From: Corynebacterium parakroppenstedtii
Lineage (GTDB): Bacteria; Actinomycetota; Actinomycetes; Mycobacteriales; Mycobacteriaceae
DNA length: 64,000 nt
Assembly: GCF_019754935.1 (NCBI RefSeq)
Contig: NZ_JAGSOA010000001.1
Location: forward strand, 620,001-684,000
Direction: 5' to 3'
The stretch's first letter is position 1. Each line of letters begins with the position of its first letter. The notes below the pieces were generated by a model. It ran no database searches. It was not told where the DNA came from and worked only from the letters and a program-made list of their open reading frames with translations. Position numbers and translations under genes: made by a program. Positions 11,560-19,682 of the stretch are shown here, one piece after another.

Positions 11560-11906
11560 ATTGCGAAAAACGGTACCTGAGCAAGTGAAACGCGACTAAA
11601 GCGCATTTCAACGCCCACGAACCTTCTTTCCGCGATGTGTTGCCATAGTACATTCCGTTCGCGGTTTCGCAAAACCCGAACTCACCACAAATTACGCATT
11701 CTCGATCCCGCTACAACGCTGCCTTTTAAACACCGCATTAAACGTCTCACGAACCAAACACTCACGAGCGCAGAAGCATCAGCTTCGCACGAGCAGCCGC
11801 GTCGCCAATTAGGCAAGCGCCACCAGCAGCAATAACGCCCAGAATGTCGGTCACCTAAAGGCCCGTCGCGTAAAATAATGGTGACGACACTACCCCTGGA
11901 GGAACC
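11560..11906. other. Intergenic region between tRNA-Gly and the ABC-F gene
   Basis: This 347-bp region lies between divergent transcripts, so it should hold the tRNA-Gly promoter and that of the ABC-F gene. A TAAAAT-like -10 hexamer near 11870 lies upstream of the ABC-F ribosome site. No gene and no upstream-peptide attenuator of the antibiotic-inducible type could be identified with confidence. Confidence 0.4.
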
Positions 11907-13685
11907 ATGCCTACCGATACTCCTGCTACCCCACTATCAGGCGATTCTTCCGCATCACTGACGGCAACAACTCTCTCCACTGATTTATCCCAGACGCAGC
12001 TCATCGCCAATGGAGTCAGTTTTGATTATTCGGGAGTCCCGGTTCTCCGCAACATCGATCTCACCTTGTCAGCGGGCGACGTTCTCGGGCTGGTCGGCGA
12101 TAACGGCGCTGGTAAATCGACGTTAATGTGGGTCCTCTCTGGCCGACGCAAGCCCACGAGCGGCGTCGTTACCCACGTCGGGCAACGTGTTCTTGGTTCA
12201 CAGGAATTAGAAGCTCCCTTCGATTCAACCGGCGATATGCTCATTAAAGAGGCACTGGGGCCGTCACTCCGTCGCTTGCAAGCATTCGAGGAGGCGACGG
12301 AAGCACTCGCTGACGCGGAGACAGACGAGGAAGTTGGCCGAGCAAATGAGCGTTACTCAACGATTTTCTCCGATGTCACGGCCCACGATGATTGGAATGC
12401 CGAACATAACGCGGACATTATTCTCGACAGCCTCGGCCTCACCAATGACGACTCCACGACTGTCGATGGAGAACCGCTGCTCTCACGCAGAACAGCCGAT
12501 CTATCTGGCGGCCAGCGAGCGCGTCTTGGGTTAGCGCTCACCCTCATTCGCAATCCTGAGATCCTTCTTCTCGACGAGCCCACCAACCACCTCGACGACC
12601 GTGGCAGAGAACTTGTTATCGATCACATTCATAACCACGCTGGCGTGGTTGTCGTCGCTACGCATGATCGGGATTTTCTCGATGCGGTGTGTACGCAGAT
12701 CGGCGATATCGTGCCCCGGCGCGAGGGAATTCACATTTTTAGAGGCAATTACACCGCTTATGACAAGCACCGTCGGCACGAACGAGCGCTATGGGAGCAT
12801 CAATGGAAGACGGAGCAGAGGGAGAAAAACCAGCTAGAACAGGATATTGAGGCACATCATGAGTCGGCCGGTCCGAAAAAGGCGAAGCGGGACAACGAAA
12901 AGGTCATGTATGGGATGGCCGGTAACCGGGCCGAGCGTCAATTGTCCCGACGAATCCGTGCGGCGCGGCAACGTCTCACTGAGCTCGAGGAGAACGGTGT
13001 TGAACAGCCTCCTGCGGTTCTGGGGCTCGATGCGCCTTTGACCACGCCTGTACCGCGTCGTCGGGTCGCGGCAGGATCCGACGAGGACTTCGCCATAAAA
13101 CTACAAGGACTCGTTGTTCCTGATCGTGTCCGCGTGGGATCTTTGACTATTCGTCCGGGCGAAAAAGTGGTGATTACGGGTCCAAATGGAGCGGGTAAGT
13201 CGTCGTTACTGGGAGCTATCTCCGGCGCGGTACCAACAGAGAGCGGGCAAGTTCGCATTGGGGAAGGCCAAAGCGTCGGTGTTCTCCACCAAGAACAGCG
13301 TTGGGATGACCCCACACAATCAGCGGAAGATCTGTATGCGTTGGCCCCTCACCCCACTGTGAGTTTCGACGAGCTCGGACTGCTGGCCCCGGAGGACGCT
13401 ATTCGACCCGTCGGGGACCTCTCTATAGGCCAGCAACGACGAGTAGCGCTTGCGCTGATTGCGGCCCGCCCGCCCCACATTCTCCTTCTCGACGAGCCGA
13501 CGAACCACCTCTCCGTCGACTTGATTGAAGAGGTGCAGGATGCCATCGCGAGCGCTGAGGGGACAGTGCTGGTTGTCACTCACGACCGTCGGATGATTGA
13601 GCGGTTGGAGGCTCGGCACCTAATTGTTGACCACCACGAGGTGGTGGAGGGGCAACGAGGGCACCGTTCAGTCGAGTTCCAATAA
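11907..13685 (+). CDS. ABC-F family ATPase with tandem ABC domains
   Basis: Soluble twin-ATPase protein of the ABC-F class, whose members act on the ribosome as translation factors or antibiotic-resistance protection proteins. Domain 1 has Walker A GDNGAGKST (64-72), signature LSGGQRARL and Walker B LLLDEPTNHLD. Domain 2 has GPNGAGKSS, LSIGQQRRV and LLLDEPTNHLS. A charged helical linker with EQREKNQLEQDI joins them, and no membrane segments are seen. A polar leader of about 30 residues is unusual. The ribosome site CTGGAGG is well placed. It differs from EttA (19.7-21.4 kb) in linker and signature. The subfamily, and hence any link to drug resistance, is not resolved. Confidence 0.92.
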   Translation: MPTDTPATPLSGDSSASLTATTLSTDLSQTQLIANGVSFDYSGVPVLRNIDLTLSAGDVLGLVGDNGAGKSTLMWVLSGRRKPTSGVVTHVGQRVLGSQELEAPFDSTGDMLIKEALGPSLRRLQAFEEATEALADAETDEEVGRANERYSTIFSDVTAHDDWNAEHNADIILDSLGLTNDDSTTVDGEPLLSRRTADLSGGQRARLGLALTLIRNPEILLLDEPTNHLDDRGRELVIDHIHNHAGVVVVATHDRDFLDAVCTQIGDIVPRREGIHIFRGNYTAYDKHRRHERALWEHQWKTEQREKNQLEQDIEAHHESAGPKKAKRDNEKVMYGMAGNRAERQLSRRIRAARQRLTELEENGVEQPPAVLGLDAPLTTPVPRRRVAAGSDEDFAIKLQGLVVPDRVRVGSLTIRPGEKVVITGPNGAGKSSLLGAISGAVPTESGQVRIGEGQSVGVLHQEQRWDDPTQSAEDLYALAPHPTVSFDELGLLAPEDAIRPVGDLSIGQQRRVALALIAARPPHILLLDEPTNHLSVDLIEEVQDAIASAEGTVLVVTHDRRMIERLEARHLIVDHHEVVEGQRGHRSVEFQ

Positions 13686-13931
13686 TTAGTTTTGGCAACC
13701 ATACCATTATCAGTACCCCTACTATGGGGTAACTTTTTTACCGGCTCGATAACGAATAGTTAACGATTCTTTATCGGGCAGAAATCTGCAGATTCTTTGG
13801 TAAGCAGCGCCTTTAAACGTGGGTTGAACACATACGGGGGTGTAATAAGTAGTTTAACGGATTTCATGCCGGTTTAGCTGGAGTTTTGCTACATAGCGCT
13901 CCCCTATTTTTCAGGCGTACACTCCTGACTC

Positions 13932-14168
13932 ATGACACCGATCCTTCTTGACAAAGACTCAGGACACGAGCTGTGGACCGCAGCGCAATGCGCTGAGTTT
14001 TCTGGTACAGCGCGGGGTACATTCACCAGCTATGCGGGTCGTGGTCGCGCACCAAAGCCTGTAGCAAAGTTTCAGGGATTGACTCTCTGGGACGCTGAAG
14101 ACGTAAAGCATTGGCACGAGAATCGAGTTGACCGTAGGAGAAAAAACGACTCTGACACCGACGGTTAA
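13932..14168 (+). CDS. Small helix-turn-helix (MerR/excisionase-like) protein
   Basis: A 78-residue protein whose middle resembles the winged-helix domain of excisionases and MerR-like proteins: WTAAQCAEFSGTARGTFTSY, then GRAPKPVAKFQGLTLWDAEDVKHWH. The pattern of an aromatic-started helix pair, a short wing with a hydrophobic strand, and a final W-x-x-x-DV-x-x-W helix is typical of one-domain DNA-binding proteins. The C-terminus is a basic, then acidic tail. It stands alone after the ABC-F gene and is followed by a strong terminator. No phage integrase or other phage gene is near, so it is more likely a free-standing regulator than an excisionase. Its target is unknown. Confidence 0.78.
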   Translation: MTPILLDKDSGHELWTAAQCAEFSGTARGTFTSYAGRGRAPKPVAKFQGLTLWDAEDVKHWHENRVDRRRKNDSDTDG

Positions 14169-14262
14169 GCGCCACCCTGACCAGGCCATAACCACGCTGT
14201 CCGATGACGAATGCTCCTCTTCGGTGGAGAACGAGCTAAAAGAAGATAACACCGGAAAAGGA

Positions 14263-14305
14263 AAAGCATCTCTTGCACATTGTTGCGCAAGAGATGCTTT
14301 CTTTT
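14263..14305. terminator. Strong bidirectional terminator
   Basis: Perfect 14-bp arms (AAAGCATCTCTTGC and its complement) with a 10-nt loop. A CTTTT tract follows on the plus strand and an A-rich stretch precedes it, so it can end both the HTH gene and the leftward rpiB transcript. Confidence 0.88.
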
Positions 14306-14347
14306 ATGGCACGTTCGTGCCCCAGCCCCGACGGCCGCCCGAGCGGC

Positions 14348-14824
14348 CTACTGGTCTTCGGGCAAAGCGGGTGCCATCCCCGTACGTTCATACTCCGCGA
14401 GAATGTCAAGCCGCCGCTGGTGGCGTTCCTCATTCGACCACGGCGTTTCGATGAAAGCGTCGACAATCTCAAGGGCTTCCTCCTCGGAGTGCTGACGAGC
14501 CCCTAAACCGATGAGCTGTGCATTGTTGTGCTCCCGGGCAAGCTTGGCCGTCTCCACGGACCATGCCAAAGCACAACGGGCTCCCTTGACCTTGTTGGCA
14601 GCGATCTGCTCACCATTCCCAGAACCGCCGATCACGATGCCCAATGATCCGGGATCATTCACGACCCGGGCAGAGGCCTCGATGCAGTAAGCAGGGTAAT
14701 CATCCTTGGGATCAAAGGAATGAGCCCCGCAATCGACGATCTCGTGGCCGTTCTTTTCCAAATGAGCAGCAATAGTATTCTTCAACTCGAACCCAGCGTG
14801 GTCCGCACCAAGATAAACGCGCAT
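14348..14824 (-). CDS. rpiB: Ribose-5-phosphate isomerase B
   Basis: Interconverts ribose 5-phosphate and ribulose 5-phosphate in the pentose phosphate pathway. RpiB hallmarks are the N-terminal GADHAG, the DCGAHSFDPKDDYPAY segment and the phosphate-binding GGSGNGEQIAANK loop, followed by ALAWSVETAKLAREHNNAQ. The catalytic-cysteine position of the E. coli-type enzyme is not a cysteine here, as in the mycobacterial form that uses a glutamate. The 158-residue length is normal. It starts 4 bp after the DsbA-like gene, so the two form an operon, matching Rv2465c-Rv2466c. Confidence 0.95.
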   Translation of the reverse strand: MRVYLGADHAGFELKNTIAAHLEKNGHEIVDCGAHSFDPKDDYPAYCIEASARVVNDPGSLGIVIGGSGNGEQIAANKVKGARCALAWSVETAKLAREHNNAQLIGLGARQHSEEEALEIVDAFIETPWSNEERHQRRLDILAEYERTGMAPALPEDQ

Positions 14825-14828
14825 AGTT

Positions 14829-15470
14829 CTAGGGTAGCTCAGCAGTCGTGTTTTCTGGCATCTCTGTGCGAGATCGTTTCAATTCGAAGAAGTGCGGGAA
14901 CGCCGCCAAGGCCACTGCCCCATCAAAGATTCGTCCAGCGTCTTCCCCGCGCGGTACACGGGTGATCACGGGCCCAAAGAACGCGTTGTCGCCCAACTTC
15001 AGCACGGGCGTCCCCACGTCGTCGCCGACCGCGTCCATCGCACCCTGGTGGTGACGGCGTAGCGAATCGTCCTTCTCCGTGGAGTGCGCCACGTCGAGGT
15101 ACGACGCCGGAAGACCAATCTCGTCCAGGGCGTCTCGGAGCACGTCGTCGAATCCCTCACCGGCGTGCGCGTCGACTTCTTTCTTATCGTGAATCCGCGT
15201 GCCCATTGCGGTGTAGTACGCGTCTAACTTCTCCGGATTCTCATCGGCGATGAGGGCAGCAACGCGAGCGGGGCCCCACGTCTGCTTCATCATCTTCTTG
15301 TAATCGTCGGGAAGATCATCATTGTTTTCATTGAGAACCGACAAGCTCATAGGATGCCAAACAACAGTGATATCCCGGACTTTTTCTACCTCTTTAATCC
15401 ACCGGGATGTTACCCAGCAAAACGGGCACGAGACATCAAACCAAAAATCGACTCGTTGTTTATCGGCCAT
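14829..15470 (-). CDS. DsbA-family thioredoxin-fold protein (Rv2466c-like, mycothiol-linked)
   Basis: Thioredoxin-fold oxidoreductase with the helical DsbA/FrnE insertion. The active-site motif CPFCW lies at about residues 15-19 (VDFWFDVSCPFCWVTSRW), and the cis-proline region near residue 150 reads VGTPVLKLGDNAFFGPV. No signal peptide is seen, so it is cytoplasmic. The M. tuberculosis homologue Rv2466c is a mycothiol-dependent reductase that uses a CPWC motif; here the Trp is Phe. Synteny with rpiB and pepN supports orthology. Natural substrates are unknown. Confidence 0.9.
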   Translation of the reverse strand: MADKQRVDFWFDVSCPFCWVTSRWIKEVEKVRDITVVWHPMSLSVLNENNDDLPDDYKKMMKQTWGPARVAALIADENPEKLDAYYTAMGTRIHDKKEVDAHAGEGFDDVLRDALDEIGLPASYLDVAHSTEKDDSLRRHHQGAMDAVGDDVGTPVLKLGDNAFFGPVITRVPRGEDAGRIFDGAVALAAFPHFFELKRSRTEMPENTTAELP

Positions 15471-15618
15471 GTCATTACCTCCATGATCTGTACGTTGGCG
15501 CTGTGCTCACCGAGAGCTCATTGCTCCCGCGATTCTTCATCACCTAGTAGTCTCAATATCTGGGAACTTTATGCTCTCGCATATCCAAAGCCCTCCAGTG
15601 AAAGGACACAACGCAGGA

Positions 15619-18339
15619 ATGTCATCAACTAATCTCACCTGGCAAGAGGCCAAGGACCGGGCCGCACTCATTGGAGTGGACCGGTACTCCATAATTTTAG
15701 ACCTCACTAACGGACATGGGCTTCCTGGAGAAAAAACCTTTACATCGAAGACCACAGTGTGGTTCCACACACGCGACGGTGTGTCGGAGGGCGATCTGGA
15801 GCAAGGAACCTTCCTGGACCTCCGCGCCTCGCGGGTAACATCTGTGCAGCTCAACGGGACCGATGTCACGACCGACGCGATCCGTTATTCGGATAACCAG
15901 TATGACGAAGAAGCCGGCATTCAGCTTCGCAATCTGGAACCTGGCGACAACCGCGTCACGGTGTGCGCCGAATGCCGCTACTCAACCTCAGGTGAGGGAC
16001 TTCACCGTTTCGTCGATCCATCGGATAATGCGGTCTACCTGTACACACAATTTGAAACTGCCGACGCCAAACGCGTCTTCGCGTGCTTTGACCAGCCGGA
16101 TCTCAAAGCGAGGTACCGAGTGCAGGTCATCACGCCCGATTCGTGGCGGCTCATTACCAATGGCCCTATCAGCACAACTGTGACGTCTCCCCGCGCGGGA
16201 ATTCTGACGACCGATGGCGAAAACTCTCAGACGACGGTCGCTATTCATGAAGCTGAGGTTGACTACCCTCTCTCTACCTATTTAATTGCGTTTATGGCGG
16301 GGCCGTACACCGAGGCCACCGATGTGTGGCGCGGAACCATTACCCCGCACCCCGAAACGTCGGACGATTCAGCCAGCCAGGAAGTCGAAATTCCACTCGG
16401 ACTTTATTGCCGGCGGGCGTTAGCCGAGCACCTCGATTCTGAAGAACTGTTTAAGGAAACAAAACAGGGATTCGATTTCTACGCTAAGCACTTCGGCATC
16501 CCGTATCCATTTAAGAAATACGACCAGGTTTTCTGCCCCGAATACAACATGGGGGCAATGGAAAACGCCGGCGCCGTCACTATCCGTGAGGATTATGTGT
16601 TCCGGTCGGCCACTACTCGATATCTCTACGAGCGCCGCAATGACACCATCCTCCACGAGATGGCGCATATGTGGTTCGGAGATCTCGTCACCATGAAGTG
16701 GTGGAATGACCTCTGGCTCAATGAATCGTTCGCCACCTGGTCTTCAGCGCAGGCACAAACTGAGGTCAGTGAATACACCACTGCTTGGGTCACATTTGCC
16801 CACGTCGAAAAGGCTTGGGCGTACGCGCAAGACCAGTTGTCGTCTACGCACCCGATTTCGACGGACGCGTCGGATATCGAAACTGTTGACCAGAACTTCG
16901 ACGGAATCACCTATGCCAAGGGCGCATCTGTTCTCAAGCAGCTAGCCGCTTATGTCGGGCTCGACGAATTCTTCGCCGGGGTGCGGCTCCACTTCCAGCG
17001 GCATCAGTACGACAATGCCACGTTCGACGATCTCCTCGACGCGCTCGAGGAATCGTCGGGACGCGATCTGTCCCAGTGGGCTGACCAATGGCTCAAGACC
17101 ACCGGCGTCAATACCTTGTCCGTAGATGCGCATACTAAGGACGGGGTCTACGCCTCCGTTGCTGTCAAACAAAGTGGCGCGCAACCGGGTGAAGGCGAAC
17201 ACCGCGATCACCGCATCGGCGTCGGCGTCTATTCCCTCAAGGATGGTGAGGTCGTTCGCACGGCTCACACCGAGCTGGATATCCACGGTGAGAGCACCGA
17301 GGTTCCTGAGCTGGTCGGCACTCCCGTGGGCGATCTCATTCTGCCCAATGATGGGGATCTGACGTATGCGCTCATCGATCTCGATGATGCTTCCAACGAG
17401 TTTGTCCTGAATCACCTGCCGACAATTAAGGATCCCATGGCTCGCGCTCTGTGCTGGTCGGCGGAGTGGGAGCGTCTGCGCGCTGGTCGTTTGCGCGCAC
17501 GCGATTTCATCGCGTTGGTTGAACGCGGCCTGCCTCACGAGACCGAGACCGCCGTCGTTCAGCAATTAGTTCGACAAGTTGTGGCCGCAGCGAGGAACTA
17601 TGCCGACCCGACGTGGCTTGCCGACGAAGGCTGGGATGCGGTTGCCAATGCTTTGGTATCGACGGCACGCGCGGCTGCTCCGGGGAGCGATACCCAGCTC
17701 GCGGCGGTCAAGGAGCTGTCTAATGTGGAGCCCACCGCCGAGACTGTTGCTATTGCGCGTGCGATTGTCGATGGCACTCCGGAGGCTGTCGAGCTGGACG
17801 GTCTCTCCATCGATACCGATATGACGTGGCTTGCTATCAAGATGCTCGCTGCTGCCAGCGGTTCCCACGGAGTGTCAGAGGACGAGGTCACAACGCTTAT
17901 CGACGAAACCTCAGCGAACGACCGTTCATCCTTGGGCGAACAAGCAGCCATTGCGGCGCGGGCCCTCGTACCGACGGCCGACAACAAGTCTCGCGTGTGG
18001 GATGACATCATGAGCGAGGATGCGTCGACGCTGTCGAACCGCCAGCTGTTGTCGAATGTCGCTGGATTCAGGACTGCCGGCAGTGATGAGCTCTTAGCCG
18101 GTTACCGCAATCGTTACTTCGATGAAGCTCTCGGCGTCTGGGAGAACCTCAATGGCGAAATGGCTTTGCGGGTGCTCGCGGGGATGTATCCGTCATGGGA
18201 TACCTCGGACGAGGCCATCGCTCGAGCCGAAAAACTGGTTGCCGACGAAGACCTGCCTGCTGGTTTCCGCCGACTGATCACGGAGGGTAAGGATAATCAG
18301 CGCCGCTTCGCTGCAGCGCGCGAGCACGACCGGAGCTAA
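15619..18339 (+). CDS. pepN: Aminopeptidase N (M1 family zinc metallopeptidase)
   Basis: Removes N-terminal amino acids from peptides in the cytoplasm. The substrate-anchoring GAMEN box is at about 312-316. The zinc site is HEMAH at 346-350, followed by the distal glutamate in WLNESFATW. A beta-rich N-terminal domain and a helical C-terminal ERAP1-like domain complete the protein, about 906 residues from this ATG. The frame is open 48 nt further upstream to 15571, but the 15619 ATG matches the usual family N-terminus and has a purine-rich GCAGGA just before it. It is divergent from the DsbA-like gene, as in M. tuberculosis. Confidence 0.95.
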   Translation: MSSTNLTWQEAKDRAALIGVDRYSIILDLTNGHGLPGEKTFTSKTTVWFHTRDGVSEGDLEQGTFLDLRASRVTSVQLNGTDVTTDAIRYSDNQYDEEAGIQLRNLEPGDNRVTVCAECRYSTSGEGLHRFVDPSDNAVYLYTQFETADAKRVFACFDQPDLKARYRVQVITPDSWRLITNGPISTTVTSPRAGILTTDGENSQTTVAIHEAEVDYPLSTYLIAFMAGPYTEATDVWRGTITPHPETSDDSASQEVEIPLGLYCRRALAEHLDSEELFKETKQGFDFYAKHFGIPYPFKKYDQVFCPEYNMGAMENAGAVTIREDYVFRSATTRYLYERRNDTILHEMAHMWFGDLVTMKWWNDLWLNESFATWSSAQAQTEVSEYTTAWVTFAHVEKAWAYAQDQLSSTHPISTDASDIETVDQNFDGITYAKGASVLKQLAAYVGLDEFFAGVRLHFQRHQYDNATFDDLLDALEESSGRDLSQWADQWLKTTGVNTLSVDAHTKDGVYASVAVKQSGAQPGEGEHRDHRIGVGVYSLKDGEVVRTAHTELDIHGESTEVPELVGTPVGDLILPNDGDLTYALIDLDDASNEFVLNHLPTIKDPMARALCWSAEWERLRAGRLRARDFIALVERGLPHETETAVVQQLVRQVVAAARNYADPTWLADEGWDAVANALVSTARAAAPGSDTQLAAVKELSNVEPTAETVAIARAIVDGTPEAVELDGLSIDTDMTWLAIKMLAAASGSHGVSEDEVTTLIDETSANDRSSLGEQAAIAARALVPTADNKSRVWDDIMSEDASTLSNRQLLSNVAGFRTAGSDELLAGYRNRYFDEALGVWENLNGEMALRVLAGMYPSWDTSDEAIARAEKLVADEDLPAGFRRLITEGKDNQRRFAAAREHDRS

Positions 18340-18405
18340 AGGCTACGGCCTCGATAAATCCTGCAACTGGGGACGCCGAGGCCTCTTCGGATATACCGGC
18401 TGGGC

Positions 18406-19122
18406 CTACATATTAAGTAGGTTCAGCCGGTTCCTGCGTTGTGCAAGGACCGTTCCCAGCCTTGTGTCCGTCCTCACCCACAGAGGCGATACGGAAACCC
18501 GCATGACATCGCCTCCAATGAACCCGAGGCTCCCCAGGGCGATAATGGCTCGCGACGTCAACTGAGCCGTCTGTTCCGCCGTCGGCGATTCGACGGTCAT
18601 AATCTTCTGGTCCAACAGCGATTGGGCTATCCCCGCTGGCCCCGATTCTGCCGTGGCTGTGTCACGGACGTCGTTATATAACGCGGCAACGGTGTCTATC
18701 GCTACGTCATCGATGTGGGTAAATGTCTCGGTCAGGGGCACAGGCCCGGGCCACATTCCCGGCGTACCGGGATGCTCCAGCGACAGGGTTATGGGACCAC
18801 CCTGCGTCGAATGAAAATCGGTCGACGCATCTATAGCTCGCCGCACATTCGAACAGTGGGTGATGACGTCACGGACTGAATCATCACCCCACACTGCGCG
18901 GACTCGTCGCAGCCCAAAAGGGCCAAGCGGAGTGGTGACATAAACATCGAACCACTGATGGCGCTGGTCACGAGACTCTACCGCAGCACCCGCGGCATTA
19001 GGTTGACGCGACCGGGTATCCGAGGGATGAATCCGGACCAGCGCCGTCGAATCGAGGCGCTCAGCTCGAGACATGAAGGTGAAGAGGTCCCGAGCAACGC
19101 CGTGCTCAATAGTTATCGGCAT
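18406..19122 (-). CDS. Conserved actinobacterial protein of unknown function (Rv2474c position)
   Basis: A 238-residue protein with no recognised domain. No signal peptide, membrane segment or catalytic signature is seen. It has a tryptophan-containing central part (RRVRAVWGDDSVRDVITHCSN), an MWPGPVPLTETF segment, and a C-terminus SVSPLWVRTDTRLGTVLAQRR that looks well ordered. AGGGGA lies upstream of the ATG. It follows the thioesterase gene by 26 bp in the ettA-thioesterase-unknown run, which matches the position of Rv2474c in M. tuberculosis. This suggests a conserved but undefined role connected to acyl-CoA or translation genes. Confidence 0.85.
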   Translation of the reverse strand: MPITIEHGVARDLFTFMSRAERLDSTALVRIHPSDTRSRQPNAAGAAVESRDQRHQWFDVYVTTPLGPFGLRRVRAVWGDDSVRDVITHCSNVRRAIDASTDFHSTQGGPITLSLEHPGTPGMWPGPVPLTETFTHIDDVAIDTVAALYNDVRDTATAESGPAGIAQSLLDQKIMTVESPTAEQTAQLTSRAIIALGSLGFIGGDVMRVSVSPLWVRTDTRLGTVLAQRRNRLNLLNM

Positions 19123-19148
19123 GGTGTCCCCTGGATGAGGCCGATGGA

Positions 19149-19661
19149 TTACTCGGTGGAATCCGGAGGCACGAGTTGGTCGATATCGGGTTCATTATCT
19201 TGCCCGCGTTCGATCTCTTTCACGGGGCGGGTGATCATGGACTCGAGGACCTGCCGTTCGCTATCCGTAATTTCGCGCGGGGAACTTGACCGCAGGTCGA
19301 CGGCAACCTGCGTGATCTTCACTTCGCAACACACGATCCCGTCGCTATCGAGGATCAGTTGGCGAACACCAAACGACGTCCGGCCAATCCGGGTCACTTC
19401 TGAGTTCACGGTCACGGTGCGGCTGGATGGCGAAATCCCGCGTCGGTAATCCAATTCGGCATGACGCACGAACACCTGGGGCACCGACCCTTTACCGGCG
19501 ATCGACTCCATTTCTTTCAGGAATGCGACGCGGGAATCCTGCGAAAACTCAAGATAAGCCGAGTTATTAACGTGCCCATACATATCGAAGTCGGACCAAC
19601 GGAGCGGCAGTGACAGTGTATGAACCCGGCCTGTGCGTCCGAGTACTTCACGAAACGGCAT
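19149..19661 (-). CDS. Acyl-CoA thioesterase, hotdog fold (4HBT)
   Basis: Hotdog-fold hydrolase predicted to cleave acyl-CoA thioesters. The family signature RWSDFDMYGHVNNSAYLEF, holding the catalytic-type aspartate, lies at about residues 22-40. The central helix and five-stranded sheet pattern follow. The 170-residue length is normal. It begins 21 bp downstream of ettA and precedes the Rv2474c-like gene, so the three probably share a transcript. The substrate is not deducible from sequence. Confidence 0.9.
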   Translation of the reverse strand: MPFREVLGRTGRVHTLSLPLRWSDFDMYGHVNNSAYLEFSQDSRVAFLKEMESIAGKGSVPQVFVRHAELDYRRGISPSSRTVTVNSEVTRIGRTSFGVRQLILDSDGIVCCEVKITQVAVDLRSSSPREITDSERQVLESMITRPVKEIERGQDNEPDIDQLVPPDSTE

Positions 19662-19682
19662 ATTTCACCACGACCTAACGAG

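Noticed and set aside
13932..14168. Phage excisionase role for the small HTH protein
   Set aside because: The fold is similar, but no integrase, attachment site or other phage gene is near, so the call was kept at a generic DNA-binding protein.
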